Counted from the first letter of the stretch, positions 14,292 through 21,827 are shown. The stretch: DNA of 64,000 nt from Campylobacter sp. 19-13652 (GCF_019702925.1 NZ_AP024713.1:744001-808000); one strand, 5' to 3'. Notes: generated by a model from the letters alone, not told the origin. A program made the numbers and translations.

Positions 14292-14690
14292 ATGAGACGT
14301 TTAAAATATGATGAGTGCTTAGAGATAAATAGAAGGTTTAGTTTTAACTTTGCCGAAGTGCCTATAAGTGCCTTTGATAGCCTTTTTAAAATGGCTTGGA
14401 CTTATACAGATGTTGATTTTTACACAAAATGCGAAGAGTATGAATTTTCTTTGGCTTACCTTGTAAAGGATAAGGCATTTTTTTACGAGCTTAGCAAAAA
14501 CCAGCTTAGGAAAATCGAGCGTTTAGGCTGGGTAGTTATGGAGATTGATGACGCTATTTATTTTACGCTTGAGCGCATATTTAAATACACGGCTGATTAT
14601 GAGCGTAGCGGAATAAGTGAAGTCGTAGCCATTAGGCAAGTGGAGTTATTAAAAGCACTTGGGAAAAAAATTGTTTTAGATAGGCTTTAA
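14292..14690 (+). CDS. Hypothetical protein following cassette 1, 132 aa
   Basis: The start ATG 14292 has the site AAAGGATAG, nearly the same as the starts behind cassettes 2 and 3. The product is soluble, rich in aromatic residues (EINRRFSFNFAEVPISAFDS, then FKMAWTYTDVDFYTKCEEYE), with basic helices at the C-terminus. No family is recognised. Its expression may depend on translation of, or RNA folding around, the leader peptide 74 bases upstream. Confidence 0.65.
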   Translation: MRRLKYDECLEINRRFSFNFAEVPISAFDSLFKMAWTYTDVDFYTKCEEYEFSLAYLVKDKAFFYELSKNQLRKIERLGWVVMEIDDAIYFTLERIFKYTADYERSGISEVVAIRQVELLKALGKKIVLDRL

Positions 14691-14698
14691 GATAAAAC

Positions 14699-14861
14699 CC
14701 TTTCTAGTTAATCCGTGGTGGGTTGGGTGGGGATTAACTAAGAAAGGAGATTAAAAAAATGCTTTGCGTTGTAATTTTAACGCTAATCGCCTTAATAATT
14801 GCTTTGAGTAAGCTTTAAAGGCTAAGGCGTTGCCTCTTGTTTTGCAGGGGGCTACAACGCA
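14699..14861 (+). promoter_or_regulatory. Leader-peptide cassette 2: control structures
   Basis: A stem forms between 14699-14714 and 14731-14747: TAGTTAATCC pairs with GGATTAACTA, then after one bulged A, CCTTTC pairs with GAAAGG. The second arm includes the Shine-Dalgarno AAAGGAG, so folding hides it. The 16-base loop is G-rich (GTGGTGGGTTGGGTGG). The peptide start region TGCGTTGTA (14765-14773) pairs perfectly with TACAACGCA (14853-14861), which ends 29 bases before the next gene. Confidence 0.6.
14759..14818 (+). CDS. Hydrophobic leader/toxin-like peptide 2, 19 aa
   Basis: The product is MLCVVILTLIALIIALSKL, which shares the ending LIIALSKL with peptide 3. The composition, one helix of Ile, Leu and Val with a basic C-terminus, closely resembles 18-19-residue Ibs-type toxins. 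ATG 14759 follows AAAGGAGATT. The ribosome site can be locked in the upstream stem and the start region in the downstream pairing. Confidence 0.6.
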   Translation: MLCVVILTLIALIIALSKL

Positions 14862-14890
14862 GGCAAATTAAATTTAAAAAGGATAACAAA

Positions 14891-15136
14891 ATGAAAAGCG
14901 TAGTTTTAGTTTATACTGGCGATAGCTGGCTAAGCCACTCAAGTTTAAATTTGGTGGGTGTTTGCCCTGATATGGATAAGGCGTTTAAGTTACTTAAAAA
15001 AGCTTGCAGACGTGATAAGGGGAAAATAGGCTTTATTGATATTAACGCTAGTGAGCCACAAGGGGAAATAATTTATCCTGGCGATGAGTATGGGGCGTTT
15101 TGCTTGCGTAGTGTAAAAGTTAGCGAAGTGCTTTAA
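14891..15136 (+). CDS. Hypothetical protein following cassette 2, 81 aa
   Basis: ATG 14891 follows AAAGGATAACAAA, a site shared exactly with the gene behind cassette 3; the longer frame from 14837 has no such site. The product begins MKSVVLVYTGDSWLSHSSLN and has an alpha/beta appearance with a basic centre (LLKKACRRDKGKIG). No family is recognised, and it is not obviously related to the genes behind cassettes 1 and 3. Confidence 0.65.
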   Translation: MKSVVLVYTGDSWLSHSSLNLVGVCPDMDKAFKLLKKACRRDKGKIGFIDINASEPQGEIIYPGDEYGAFCLRSVKVSEVL

Positions 15137-15148
15137 AAGATAAAAAAG

Positions 15149-15293
15149 CCTTTCTTTAGTCGTGGGTTGGGAATGGTGGGGACTAAAGAAAGGAGAAATA
15201 AAAATGTGTATAGCTATTTTAGCCCTAGTTTGCTTAATAATTGCTTTGAGTAAGCTTTAAAGGCTAGCCCCCTTAATGGGGTGGCTATACACA
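15149..15293 (+). promoter_or_regulatory. Leader-peptide cassette 3: control structures
   Basis: A perfect 13-bp stem CCTTTCTTTAGTC / GACTAAAGAAAGG (15149-15161 / 15181-15193) covers most of the Shine-Dalgarno AAAGGAG. It encloses a G-rich 19-base loop (GTGGGTTGGGAATGGTGGG). The peptide start TGTGTATAGC (15205-15214) pairs perfectly over 10 bases with GCTATACACA (15284-15293), which ends 25 bases before the next gene. A local stem AGCCCCC / GGGGTGGCT lies just before that strand. Confidence 0.65.
15204..15260 (+). CDS. Hydrophobic leader/toxin-like peptide 3, 18 aa
   Basis: The product is MCIAILALVCLIIALSKL, ending in the same eight residues as peptide 2. The ribosome site AAAGGAG ends eight bases before ATG 15204 and is part of a 13-bp stem. 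The conserved peptide ending within otherwise changed RNA supports selection on the peptide itself. Confidence 0.6.
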   Translation: MCIAILALVCLIIALSKL

Positions 15294-15318
15294 AATTAAA
15301 TTTTAAAAGGATAACAAA

Positions 15319-15513
15319 ATGAAAAGAGATACAATTATTAAAAAACTTAAAAAAGTTGATAGCGGTTTTAGTGTTGATGGTAGCATTATCTACCTAGACG
15401 GCAAAGCAGTTGGCAATACAAACGGACACCCAAACAATATCTACTTAATTATTTTTTATTCGGTGGCAGATTTGTTAAAGTATCATAGTGGAGAAACCAC
15501 TTGTTTGTTATAG
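15319..15513 (+). CDS. Hypothetical protein following cassette 3, 64 aa
   Basis: ATG 15319 follows AAAAGGATAACAAA. The product begins MKRDTIIKKLKKVDSGFSVD, followed by GSIIYLDGKAVGNTNGHPNN, a basic beta-hairpin-like segment, and ends with hydrophobic and Cys-containing residues. No family is recognised. It is the third different gene in this locus preceded by the same kind of leader. Confidence 0.6.
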   Translation: MKRDTIIKKLKKVDSGFSVDGSIIYLDGKAVGNTNGHPNNIYLIIFYSVADLLKYHSGETTCLL

Positions 15514-15540
15514 GTGTTTAAGGCTGGGGGCGGTATAATA

Positions 15541-15738
15541 ATGATACGTAAATGGCAAGAATTAAGCTTAAACGCTTTATTTAATATTGGAGTGGCGTTC
15601 TTTGCTGGTGGTGTGTTAAAAATGGCACTAGATACAGGCGTTGTCCTTGGTGCCTTTTTGGTGGCGTTAAATGGTGGGCTGGGGATTTTTCTTTTTAGTC
15701 TTGTGGCTTATTACCTAGAGAAAGGGGGCGAAAAATGA
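15541..15738 (+). CDS. Two-helix membrane protein, 65 aa
   Basis: Two hydrophobic helices, ALFNIGVAFFAGGVLKMAL and VVLGAFLVALNGGLGIFLF, are followed by a charged tail YLEKGGEK. ATG 15541 is preferred over the in-frame start at 15514, though neither has a strong ribosome site. The stop overlaps the next start by four bases (ATGA), so it heads a small coupled membrane-protein cluster. Function unknown. Confidence 0.55.
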   Translation: MIRKWQELSLNALFNIGVAFFAGGVLKMALDTGVVLGAFLVALNGGLGIFLFSLVAYYLEKGGEK

Positions 15739-15878
15739 GCGGTTGGGATTTTGTTGTGGTGTTGTCTTTTGCATGGGTAGCTTTTGCGGCGAGCTTGTTG
15801 GCGTTTGTTGTCATAAAGGATAAAAGAGCAAATGGCAAAAAAGTGCTTGGGGGGAGAAAATGGCAGGCGATGAAATAG
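15735..15878 (+). CDS. Single-helix membrane protein, 47 aa
   Basis: It overlaps the previous gene by ATGA. The product has an N-terminal hydrophobic helix (WDFVVVLSFAWVAFAASLLA) and a basic tail containing KDKRANGKKVLGGRKW. Topology and end resemble the next gene, as if the two arose by duplication. Function unknown. Confidence 0.5.
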   Translation: MSGWDFVVVLSFAWVAFAASLLAFVVIKDKRANGKKVLGGRKWQAMK

Positions 15879-15982
15879 CGACGTTAATATCGTGCGTTTT
15901 TACATTCGGGGCGGCGTGTGCTTTGGCTTATGTGATTTATACAGACAAACACAGAGCAAAGAGACAAGGGAAAATATATTAA
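15860..15982 (+). CDS. Single-helix membrane protein, 40 aa
   Basis: ATG 15860 lies inside the end of the previous gene with GGGGGGAGA just upstream. The product MAGDEIATLISCVFTFGAAC continues with ALAYVIYTDKHRAKRQGKIY, one helix followed by a basic tail. It overlaps its neighbour by 19 bases in another frame, which argues for a genuine compact arrangement. Confidence 0.5.
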   Translation: MAGDEIATLISCVFTFGAACALAYVIYTDKHRAKRQGKIY

Positions 15983-15995
15983 AAGGAGAAATAAA

Positions 15996-16079
15996 ATGGC
16001 TGAAATATTTGAGATAATATCTTATGTTATATTGTTTTTAGGAGTAACGCAAATTTTAGCGGCTTTTGGTGTGGTTTAA
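15996..16079 (+). CDS. Hydrophobic peptide, 27 aa
   Basis: A very good ribosome site (AAAAGGAGAA) precedes ATG 15996. The product starts MAEIFEIISYVILFLGVTQI and ends ILAAFGVV, one hydrophobic helix. It is the last frame before the strong terminator at 16105-16139. It resembles the other tiny membrane peptides of this locus but has no paired leader structure. Confidence 0.5.
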   Translation: MAEIFEIISYVILFLGVTQILAAFGVV

Positions 16080-16104
16080 AAGCCACTCTATTATAAAAGA
16101 CTTC

Positions 16105-16139
16105 AGGGGCTAGGGGTAGAAATCTCTAGCCCCTTTTTT
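16105..16139 (+). terminator. Strong intrinsic terminator
   Basis: AGGGGCTAG (16105-16113) pairs with CTAGCCCCT (16126-16134) over nine bases and is followed directly by a T tract (16134-16139). It closes the accessory block before the gene-less stretch. Confidence 0.85.
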
Positions 16140-16825
16140 ATTCTTTAATTTTCTCTAAAGCCTAACTACTAATAAGAATATCAACAAAAATAAACTAGCA
16201 CTACGGCATACAAGGACAAGTTTATTATATTTGTGCTATCATTTCATCTTAACACAGGACAAGAAAACATCTAATTTTTTGTATAAAAAAAGGATAATTA
16301 ATTTATTTTTTTAAGTTTAAAATATACATTTTATCAAAAATTATACTAAATTGATATTATGTTGGTTAAGAAAAGCGTCAGTTTTACAAGGTATAATTAC
16401 GTCTAAAAATTAATAGGTTCTTTGAAAAAACGGGCTTCTTAGGGGTCGTCAGTGCCGCAAAAATATTTTCTCTGTCAGGATTTTAAAATTTTTGCAGACT
16501 TTAAAAAAAGTACTATTACGTAGTAATAGTAAAAATTCCAAAGTCTGCAAAAGTACCCCATATTTTAAATAAATCTATTTTTAATCAACGCAATTTTATG
16601 CTTGCTAAATACTAATAAATTTAAAGCAACTTTTTATCAAATTCAAATCTGTTTTCTGCCATATTTTTACCTAAAAATTATTCGTTTTTTCTAAGGCTTT
16701 AAATTAATTTTATTTTTAAGAAAAAGCCTAAAACCCAAATATACTTAAGCTTTACTTGGCTTTTAAAACTTTAATTCCCCACAAAAACAATATACAATTT
16801 TTATAAAATCAAAAAAGGGGCGAAA
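16140..16825. other. 690-bp AT-rich gene-less stretch before head genes
   Basis: No credible frame is present. It is likely to hold the promoter of the head gene operon, and it contains the nested inverted repeat at 16490-16552. A short G+C-richer patch at 16430-16460 (GGGCTTCTTAGGGGTCGTC) stands out just before it. No cos-like site can be assigned. Confidence 0.5.
16490..16552. repeat. Nested inverted repeat (outer 13 bp, inner 9 bp)
   Basis: The outer arms are TTTTGCAGACTTT (16490-16502) and AAAGTCTGCAAAA (16540-16552). Inside them TACTATTAC (16511-16519) pairs with GTAATAGTA (16523-16531) around GTA. All pairs are Watson-Crick. No T tract follows, so it is not a standard terminator. It may be a protein-binding site, a cruciform or a structured leader of the late transcript. 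Confidence 0.65.
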
Positions 16826-17275
16826 ATGGGCGAAAATCTTGCGGATAACCTACCTAGCACAGAAATTGGCGAAGTAAAGTCTACTGCACCTATTCGCGGA
16901 GCTTCTTTAATCTCAAACACTAAGGAGCGTTTAGCGCAAGCAGAGCCTACAACACAAGATTTGCCTAATAAGCAAACAGAGCCTCTAGCCAAATCAATAA
17001 CCAGCAAAGAAGCCACGCCACAAAATAGCTATGAAACAGATAGCTACACCCTAAAAGACCAGCTAATAGACGTCCGTCAAGCCATAAAAAAATTAATAAA
17101 CACAAATATCGCAAGTTACAAAATAGGCGAACAAGAGATTGTTAAAAATAGATTAAGAGACCTGCAAGCTAGGGAGCGTTATTTAATAGAACAAATTCAA
17201 GACCTAGGTGCTGATTATGACCCACTTAGTGCTCCACCAGCAGTCAAAAAAACATTCATCTCATTCGAAAGATAA
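16826..17275 (+). CDS. gpW-like head-tail joining protein
   Basis: The first 75 residues are polar and low-complexity (PTTQDLPNKQTEPLAKSITS). The C-terminal 65 residues match the gpW pattern: YTLKDQLIDVRQAIKKLINT, then a short hairpin SYKIGEQEIV and a second helix RLRDLQARERYLIEQIQDL. gpW-type proteins plug the portal after packaging and form the site for tail attachment. Position just before the connector and portal genes supports this. The extra N-terminal extension is unusual. Confidence 0.65.
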   Translation: MGENLADNLPSTEIGEVKSTAPIRGASLISNTKERLAQAEPTTQDLPNKQTEPLAKSITSKEATPQNSYETDSYTLKDQLIDVRQAIKKLINTNIASYKIGEQEIVKNRLRDLQARERYLIEQIQDLGADYDPLSAPPAVKKTFISFER

Positions 17276-17278
17276 AAA

Positions 17279-17620
17279 ATGCTAGCCCAAGTAAAAGATG
17301 ATTTTAACATCATTTTAGAGCTTGATGAGCTATCTCAAGACGCAATCTACATCCGCTTTAAAACAAACGAACAGATACAGATTAAGTGCGTGTTTGACCT
17401 AGCTAAATTTAATCAAGATGATGATGAGCGGCGCACTTTAGTTGATACCGCAGTCGCATATGTAAAGCTAGATTTTAATCCTGAAATTTATGACACAATA
17501 ATTTGCGATACAAATGAGTATAGGGTTATGCAGTACGCAAAAAGAGGCGCATATTTTAGGCTAAGCCTAGAGCTAAATAGGCGATTTAGCGGCGTACATA
17601 GCACAGGTAGGTTTAGATAA
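17279..17620 (+). CDS. Putative head-tail connector/adaptor
   Basis: The 113-residue protein is acidic at its start (VKDDFNIILELDELSQDAIY) and beta-rich, with a middle ICDTNEYRVMQYAKRGAYFR. It lies between the gpW-like gene and the gp10-like gene and overlaps the latter by one base. Small head-tail connectors of this size occupy this place in lambda-like phages. The function is inferred from position; no motif is diagnostic. Confidence 0.5.
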   Translation: MLAQVKDDFNIILELDELSQDAIYIRFKTNEQIQIKCVFDLAKFNQDDDERRTLVDTAVAYVKLDFNPEIYDTIICDTNEYRVMQYAKRGAYFRLSLELNRRFSGVHSTGRFR

Positions 17621-18255
17621 TGGCTAGCTCCGTTTTTATCACAATTTTAAAAGACCCAGCACTTAAAAAGCTTGATGAGTTAATACAAAAATCCCCAAAC
17701 TGGGCTAACGAGGCTTTAGGTAAGGTTGGGGCAGCTGTGCGTAAAAACATAGCCACAAAAACACGCTCATACGGCGAGCTAAATACTGGAGTTGGCAACA
17801 AAAATGGTCGTGTGCTGCTGTCTAGTCAAGACGACGGAGATAAAAAAATAGCCTTTTCAAGACTAAGCCATAAAAACAATAAATCACAACCCGATATGGG
17901 AGAGCTCGCTAGATTTAGGGTATATGACGCAAATCATAAGCTTTTAGTTGGTTTTTTTGATACAAAATCATTTACTCCCACTCTATACAGAAATGGCGAA
18001 ATTGTCGGCAAAGGCTCGAGAATAAAAGGTATAGCTGGGCTTAAAAAGATAGCTCAAGATTTAGAAGCTGGAGGAAAACAAAAGCTTAGTCAAATGCAAA
18101 TTAGGCTCTTTAGACGCAGTGGCTGGGGTAGAGCTGCCAAAAAAGGCTACATTACAAGAAGCGCAAGGACTGTCATATCCCCAGTTTTTAATCAAAGTAG
18201 TAGCGATATGAAAAGAATTTTTAAAGACACTATTACAAGGGCGTTTAATGGGTAA
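17620..18255 (+). CDS. HK97 gp10/tail-completion-like protein
   Basis: The 211-residue product has an N-terminal helical part (PALKKLDELIQKSPNWANEA, then VGAAVRKNIATKTRSY), which matches the early helix of HK97 gp10 or lambda Z-type tail-completion proteins. A basic C-terminal half (FRRSGWGRAAKKGYITRSAR) follows. It overlaps the portal gene by eight bases. Such proteins cap or complete the tail at the head-proximal end. Reasonable by position and motif, not certain. Confidence 0.6.
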   Translation: MASSVFITILKDPALKKLDELIQKSPNWANEALGKVGAAVRKNIATKTRSYGELNTGVGNKNGRVLLSSQDDGDKKIAFSRLSHKNNKSQPDMGELARFRVYDANHKLLVGFFDTKSFTPTLYRNGEIVGKGSRIKGIAGLKKIAQDLEAGGKQKLSQMQIRLFRRSGWGRAAKKGYITRSARTVISPVFNQSSSDMKRIFKDTITRAFNG

Positions 18256-19717
18256 AGATTTAACACTTAGCCACGAAGCAAGCCAAAGCGCAAGCTTTTA
18301 TGAGGGTGGACGATTTACACTTGCAAATAGAGATTTTATAAATGCCGCCAGTCCATTTGAAGATGTGGCTTTTTCTGAGCGTGATACTTTGCGAGCTAGG
18401 GCTAGATGGTTACACGAAAATAATCCAATAATCTCAAACATAGACCGCACAATAGTCGCCAATGTAATAGGCGGTGGGCTTAAATTTCAATTTAAACTAG
18501 GAAGCGAAACCACAGACGATAGTGTAGAAAGATTAAACTCAGAAATAGAGCTAGCTTGGGAAGTGGCAAAAGATGAGCTAGATATTACAGGCTCGGTGCA
18601 TTTTGATGAGCTATGTAAAATTGCTCTAAAAAATCGCTTTATGGATGGCGAGTGCCTATTTTATCTACCCATTGTTGATGTTGGTTTTGGTGGGAAAGAG
18701 CTAAAAATACAGCCCATAGAAGTAGATAGATTTGCACTTGGATACGTTGAAATGACAAACGGCGGCTTTTATGATGGCATAGAGATTGATAAATTTGGCA
18801 AAAATGTAGCCTATCACATAAGCGACGGAGCATTTGAAAAAATAAAAATAGCAGGCAAAAATAATAAAAAGATAAGCTCAAGCGTCAAAATACCAGCTAG
18901 GGACGCAATTTATTATTTTAAAAAAGATAATAGATTTAGCCAAATTAGGGGTGTAAGCGAATATAAACAGACTATTATTGACCTTAAAAACTTTGCTGCT
19001 TTTATGCGCTCAACTATCGAGGGTGCTAGAAGCAGGGCTAATATCGCTTATGTACTTAAAAGACAAAACCCAGAGATGCTAAGAAATTTATCCGAAAAGC
19101 CAATTGAAGTAATCAATGGCATATTCGTCCAAAACCTGCGCCCAACGGATACCCTTGAAGTGCTTGACCCTAAAATTGCTGATGATAATTTTGGTGTATT
19201 TGTAGAAGCGGTTTTAAGACTAATAGCGTCTGGCAGGGGTGTTAGCTATGAGCTAGCTAGCAGGGATTTTTCTAGAGTTAATTACTCAGGTGGCAGGATG
19301 AGCCTACTACAAGATTATAAGCTTTTTGATGATGATTTATTGCATTTTTCAAGAAATTTTTACCGCCCTATTTTTATGCGTTGGCTTGAATTTGAAGCAT
19401 TAAAAGGAAGCTTTAAATATCTAAGCTATCAAAAATTCTTAGAGCTAAAAAATCAGATAAAAGCGTCTGCTATTTTACTCTACCCGCCACGAAGGGAGTG
19501 GGTAGACCCATTAAAAGAGAGCAAGGCGATTGCCACAGAACTAGAATACAACACGACAACTCTTTCAGAAATTTACGCAAGGCGTGGGCTTGACTGGAGA
19601 GAGGGACTAAAGCAAATAGCAATTGAAAAAGATTTTGCAGAGAGCCTTGGACTAAGCAGATTTAATAACGCCAAATTAATAGTCAATACTAATGATAAGG
19701 AGGACGATAATGAATAA
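18248..19717 (+). CDS. Portal protein, lambda family
   Basis: The 489-residue product matches Phage_portal_2: an N-terminal RARARWLHENNPIISNIDRT, a central VDRFALGYVEMTNGGFYDGI and PARDAIYYFKKDNRFSQIRG, then the clip and crown part ending with YSGGRMSLLQDYKLFDDDLL. It forms the dodecameric gate through which terminase pumps DNA. In most relatives it follows the terminase directly; here it does not. It overlaps the protease-capsid gene only by the alternative in-frame ATG 19692. Confidence 0.9.
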   Translation: MGKDLTLSHEASQSASFYEGGRFTLANRDFINAASPFEDVAFSERDTLRARARWLHENNPIISNIDRTIVANVIGGGLKFQFKLGSETTDDSVERLNSEIELAWEVAKDELDITGSVHFDELCKIALKNRFMDGECLFYLPIVDVGFGGKELKIQPIEVDRFALGYVEMTNGGFYDGIEIDKFGKNVAYHISDGAFEKIKIAGKNNKKISSSVKIPARDAIYYFKKDNRFSQIRGVSEYKQTIIDLKNFAAFMRSTIEGARSRANIAYVLKRQNPEMLRNLSEKPIEVINGIFVQNLRPTDTLEVLDPKIADDNFGVFVEAVLRLIASGRGVSYELASRDFSRVNYSGGRMSLLQDYKLFDDDLLHFSRNFYRPIFMRWLEFEALKGSFKYLSYQKFLELKNQIKASAILLYPPRREWVDPLKESKAIATELEYNTTTLSEIYARRGLDWREGLKQIAIEKDFAESLGLSRFNNAKLIVNTNDKEDDNE

Positions 19718-21827
19718 TGAATTAGGCGATGAACTGTTAGCTCCACTTGCTATTAGCAAAGAGAGTTTGCTTTCATTTTTGAGTATAAATTTTAATTCAA
19801 ATCTAAGCGCAAGACCGCAAAGCAGATACCAAAGCACAAAAGAGCAGATAATACTACCAGTAAGCGGAATGATGTTTCGGTATGAAAATGCTTTTACAAA
19901 GCTTGGATACGGCATTAGCACACAGACTTTAAAAGAGAATATCAAACAAGCCATTGATAGCGGCGCAGAAGTGTTACTTGTGATTGATAGTGGCGGCGGA
20001 GTGGTAAATGGAATTACCGACCTTTGTGATTATGTGGCACAGAATAAAGATAAAGTGAGTGCATTTGTAAAAGGCTACGCCGCCTCTGCTGCTTTTTGGC
20101 TTGCTAGCTCTTGTGGGAAAATATACGCTGAACGCTCATCAAGACTTGGAAGCATCGGTGTAGCTAGCGCTATTTTTGACGCCAAGGGTTTTTTTAAAAA
20201 CCTAGGTATAAACGCCAAAGAGATAGCAAATACACTAAGCCCAAATAAAAGACCAGACCTAGCTACTGACGAGGGCGAGGCAATTTTAAGAGTTGAACTT
20301 GACGCAGCGGCTGATATTTTTATTAGTGCAGTTAGCAAGAATTTAAAAATAAGCAAGGAGGACGTGGTAAGCAAATTTAATCAAGGTGGCACAATTACAG
20401 GAGAGCAGGCGTATAAGTATGGGTTTATTAATGCCCTTGGAAGTTTAGATGATTTTATTAAAGGAGTAAATATGGATAAACAAGCGATGCAAACGGCTGA
20501 AGCCGTATTGCCTTTAAAAGCAGAAAAAAGCGTAGCAGACATCACCCAAAATAGTCAAAAAGCAAGCATAGAGCTTGATAAGTTTAAAGCCCTAAGCGAG
20601 TATAGAACCCTCTTAAGCGATGACGAGCACGAAGCATTTGCCAAAGATGAGACAGTAAGCGCACAGGCAATAAAAGATTTTATCTTACAAAAACAGGCAA
20701 AAGCTAAAGCACCAGTTGCGTTTAGTCAGGTTATAGTTGGGGATGACCTAGGCAAAGAAGCAAAAAAACAAGATGTAATAGACGCAGTGGCTTTAATGGT
20801 AGGCAATGACGCACCAAATGCTAGCAATCAAGCGTATCGTCTAGCAAATAGCGGTAGTCTAAAAGCTATGCTAGCGCATAATAGTGGGCTTGGATATTTA
20901 AACAGTGATAGCGATTTTATGTCTGCTATGACTACGTCTGATTTTCCAGTGCTTTTAAAAAGTTCACTATCTCGTGTACTTGAGGACGGCTTTAGTAAGG
21001 CGGAGACAACATACCGCTCGCTAGTTAAAGAGGTAGCGCATCCAGATTTTAGGGAGTATACTAGCGTACAAATGCAAGATGTACCAGCTAATGTATGGGA
21101 TAATCCGCTAGTTGAGGGTGGCGAGACAAGAAGCTTTAGTCTAAGTGAGAGTACAAGGGGCTCTAGGGTTGAAAGCTATGGAGCTAAGTTTAACATAACT
21201 CGTCAAATGCTAGTAAATGATGATTTGGGAGCGTTTGTAGGTATGGTACAAAAGTTTGCAAAAAGTGCGGATAAATTTATAAATAAGTGCGTATATGATT
21301 TTATCCAACAAAGGGGCAAATATGCTAATTTTACCCTAAAAGACGGACACGCTTTATTTGATAAAACAAATCATAAAAACGTAATAGATGGGGCAAAGTC
21401 CGCACTAAGCAAAGAGGCTCTTTCAAGTGCTAGAATAGCAATGAGCAGGCAAAAAGATGAGTGGGGAGAGGATATTAGCATACACCCAAAACTTCTAATA
21501 GTCCCACCTGAGCTTGTTGATGTGGCAACAGAGCTTATGGTAAGTTCAGCTACGCTTGAAGCCAACAAAAACTCAGGCGTTAAAAATATCTATCAAGGCG
21601 CGTATTCAATCATAACCGACCCAGCACTAAGCGAGCCTGAAGCTTGGTATTTGTTTGCTAAAGAGCAAATTTGTCTTGGCTATTTAAGACAAAATGGTGG
21701 AGCTAAGCCTATTATTGAGCTAAAAGATAAATCTTTAGTCGATGGGCTTGTGTATGAGGGCGTACTTGATTTTGTTGTGTATGCAGCAAATTATCAAGGT
21801 GTTTTAAAATCCAAAGGCAAAGCTTAA
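19710..21827 (+). CDS. S49/ClpP-type prohead protease fused to major capsid protein
   Basis: ATG 19710 follows AAGGAGG at the right distance, better than ATG 19692. Residues about 80-255 are an S49 peptidase: SGGGVVNGITDL, then GYAASAAFWLASSCGKI with the expected catalytic Ser, and LGSIGVASAIFD. A charged linker of about 80 residues follows, rich in Lys, Ala and Glu, likely the scaffold. Residues from about 340 to the end are a Mu-type major head protein (GGSGL-free; FPVLLKSSLSRVLEDGFSKA, then YGAKFNITRQMLVNDDLGAF). One polypeptide thus carries protease, scaffold and capsid. An internal start at 20472 could give scaffold plus capsid alone. Confidence 0.88.
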   Translation: MNNELGDELLAPLAISKESLLSFLSINFNSNLSARPQSRYQSTKEQIILPVSGMMFRYENAFTKLGYGISTQTLKENIKQAIDSGAEVLLVIDSGGGVVNGITDLCDYVAQNKDKVSAFVKGYAASAAFWLASSCGKIYAERSSRLGSIGVASAIFDAKGFFKNLGINAKEIANTLSPNKRPDLATDEGEAILRVELDAAADIFISAVSKNLKISKEDVVSKFNQGGTITGEQAYKYGFINALGSLDDFIKGVNMDKQAMQTAEAVLPLKAEKSVADITQNSQKASIELDKFKALSEYRTLLSDDEHEAFAKDETVSAQAIKDFILQKQAKAKAPVAFSQVIVGDDLGKEAKKQDVIDAVALMVGNDAPNASNQAYRLANSGSLKAMLAHNSGLGYLNSDSDFMSAMTTSDFPVLLKSSLSRVLEDGFSKAETTYRSLVKEVAHPDFREYTSVQMQDVPANVWDNPLVEGGETRSFSLSESTRGSRVESYGAKFNITRQMLVNDDLGAFVGMVQKFAKSADKFINKCVYDFIQQRGKYANFTLKDGHALFDKTNHKNVIDGAKSALSKEALSSARIAMSRQKDEWGEDISIHPKLLIVPPELVDVATELMVSSATLEANKNSGVKNIYQGAYSIITDPALSEPEAWYLFAKEQICLGYLRQNGGAKPIIELKDKSLVDGLVYEGVLDFVVYAANYQGVLKSKGKA
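20461..20474 (+). promoter_or_regulatory. Internal ribosome site and in-frame start within the capsid gene
   Basis: AAGGAG (20461-20466) lies five bases before an in-frame ATG (20472-20474). This lies exactly where the protease domain ends and the scaffold linker begins. Initiation here would give a 451-residue scaffold-capsid product from 20472 to 21827. In lambda, the scaffold Nu3 is likewise made from an in-frame start inside the protease gene C. Confidence 0.7.

Noticed and set aside
16430-16560. cos packaging site
   Set aside because: cos sites usually lie near the small terminase gene, 6 kb away, and no cohesive-end signature is visible.
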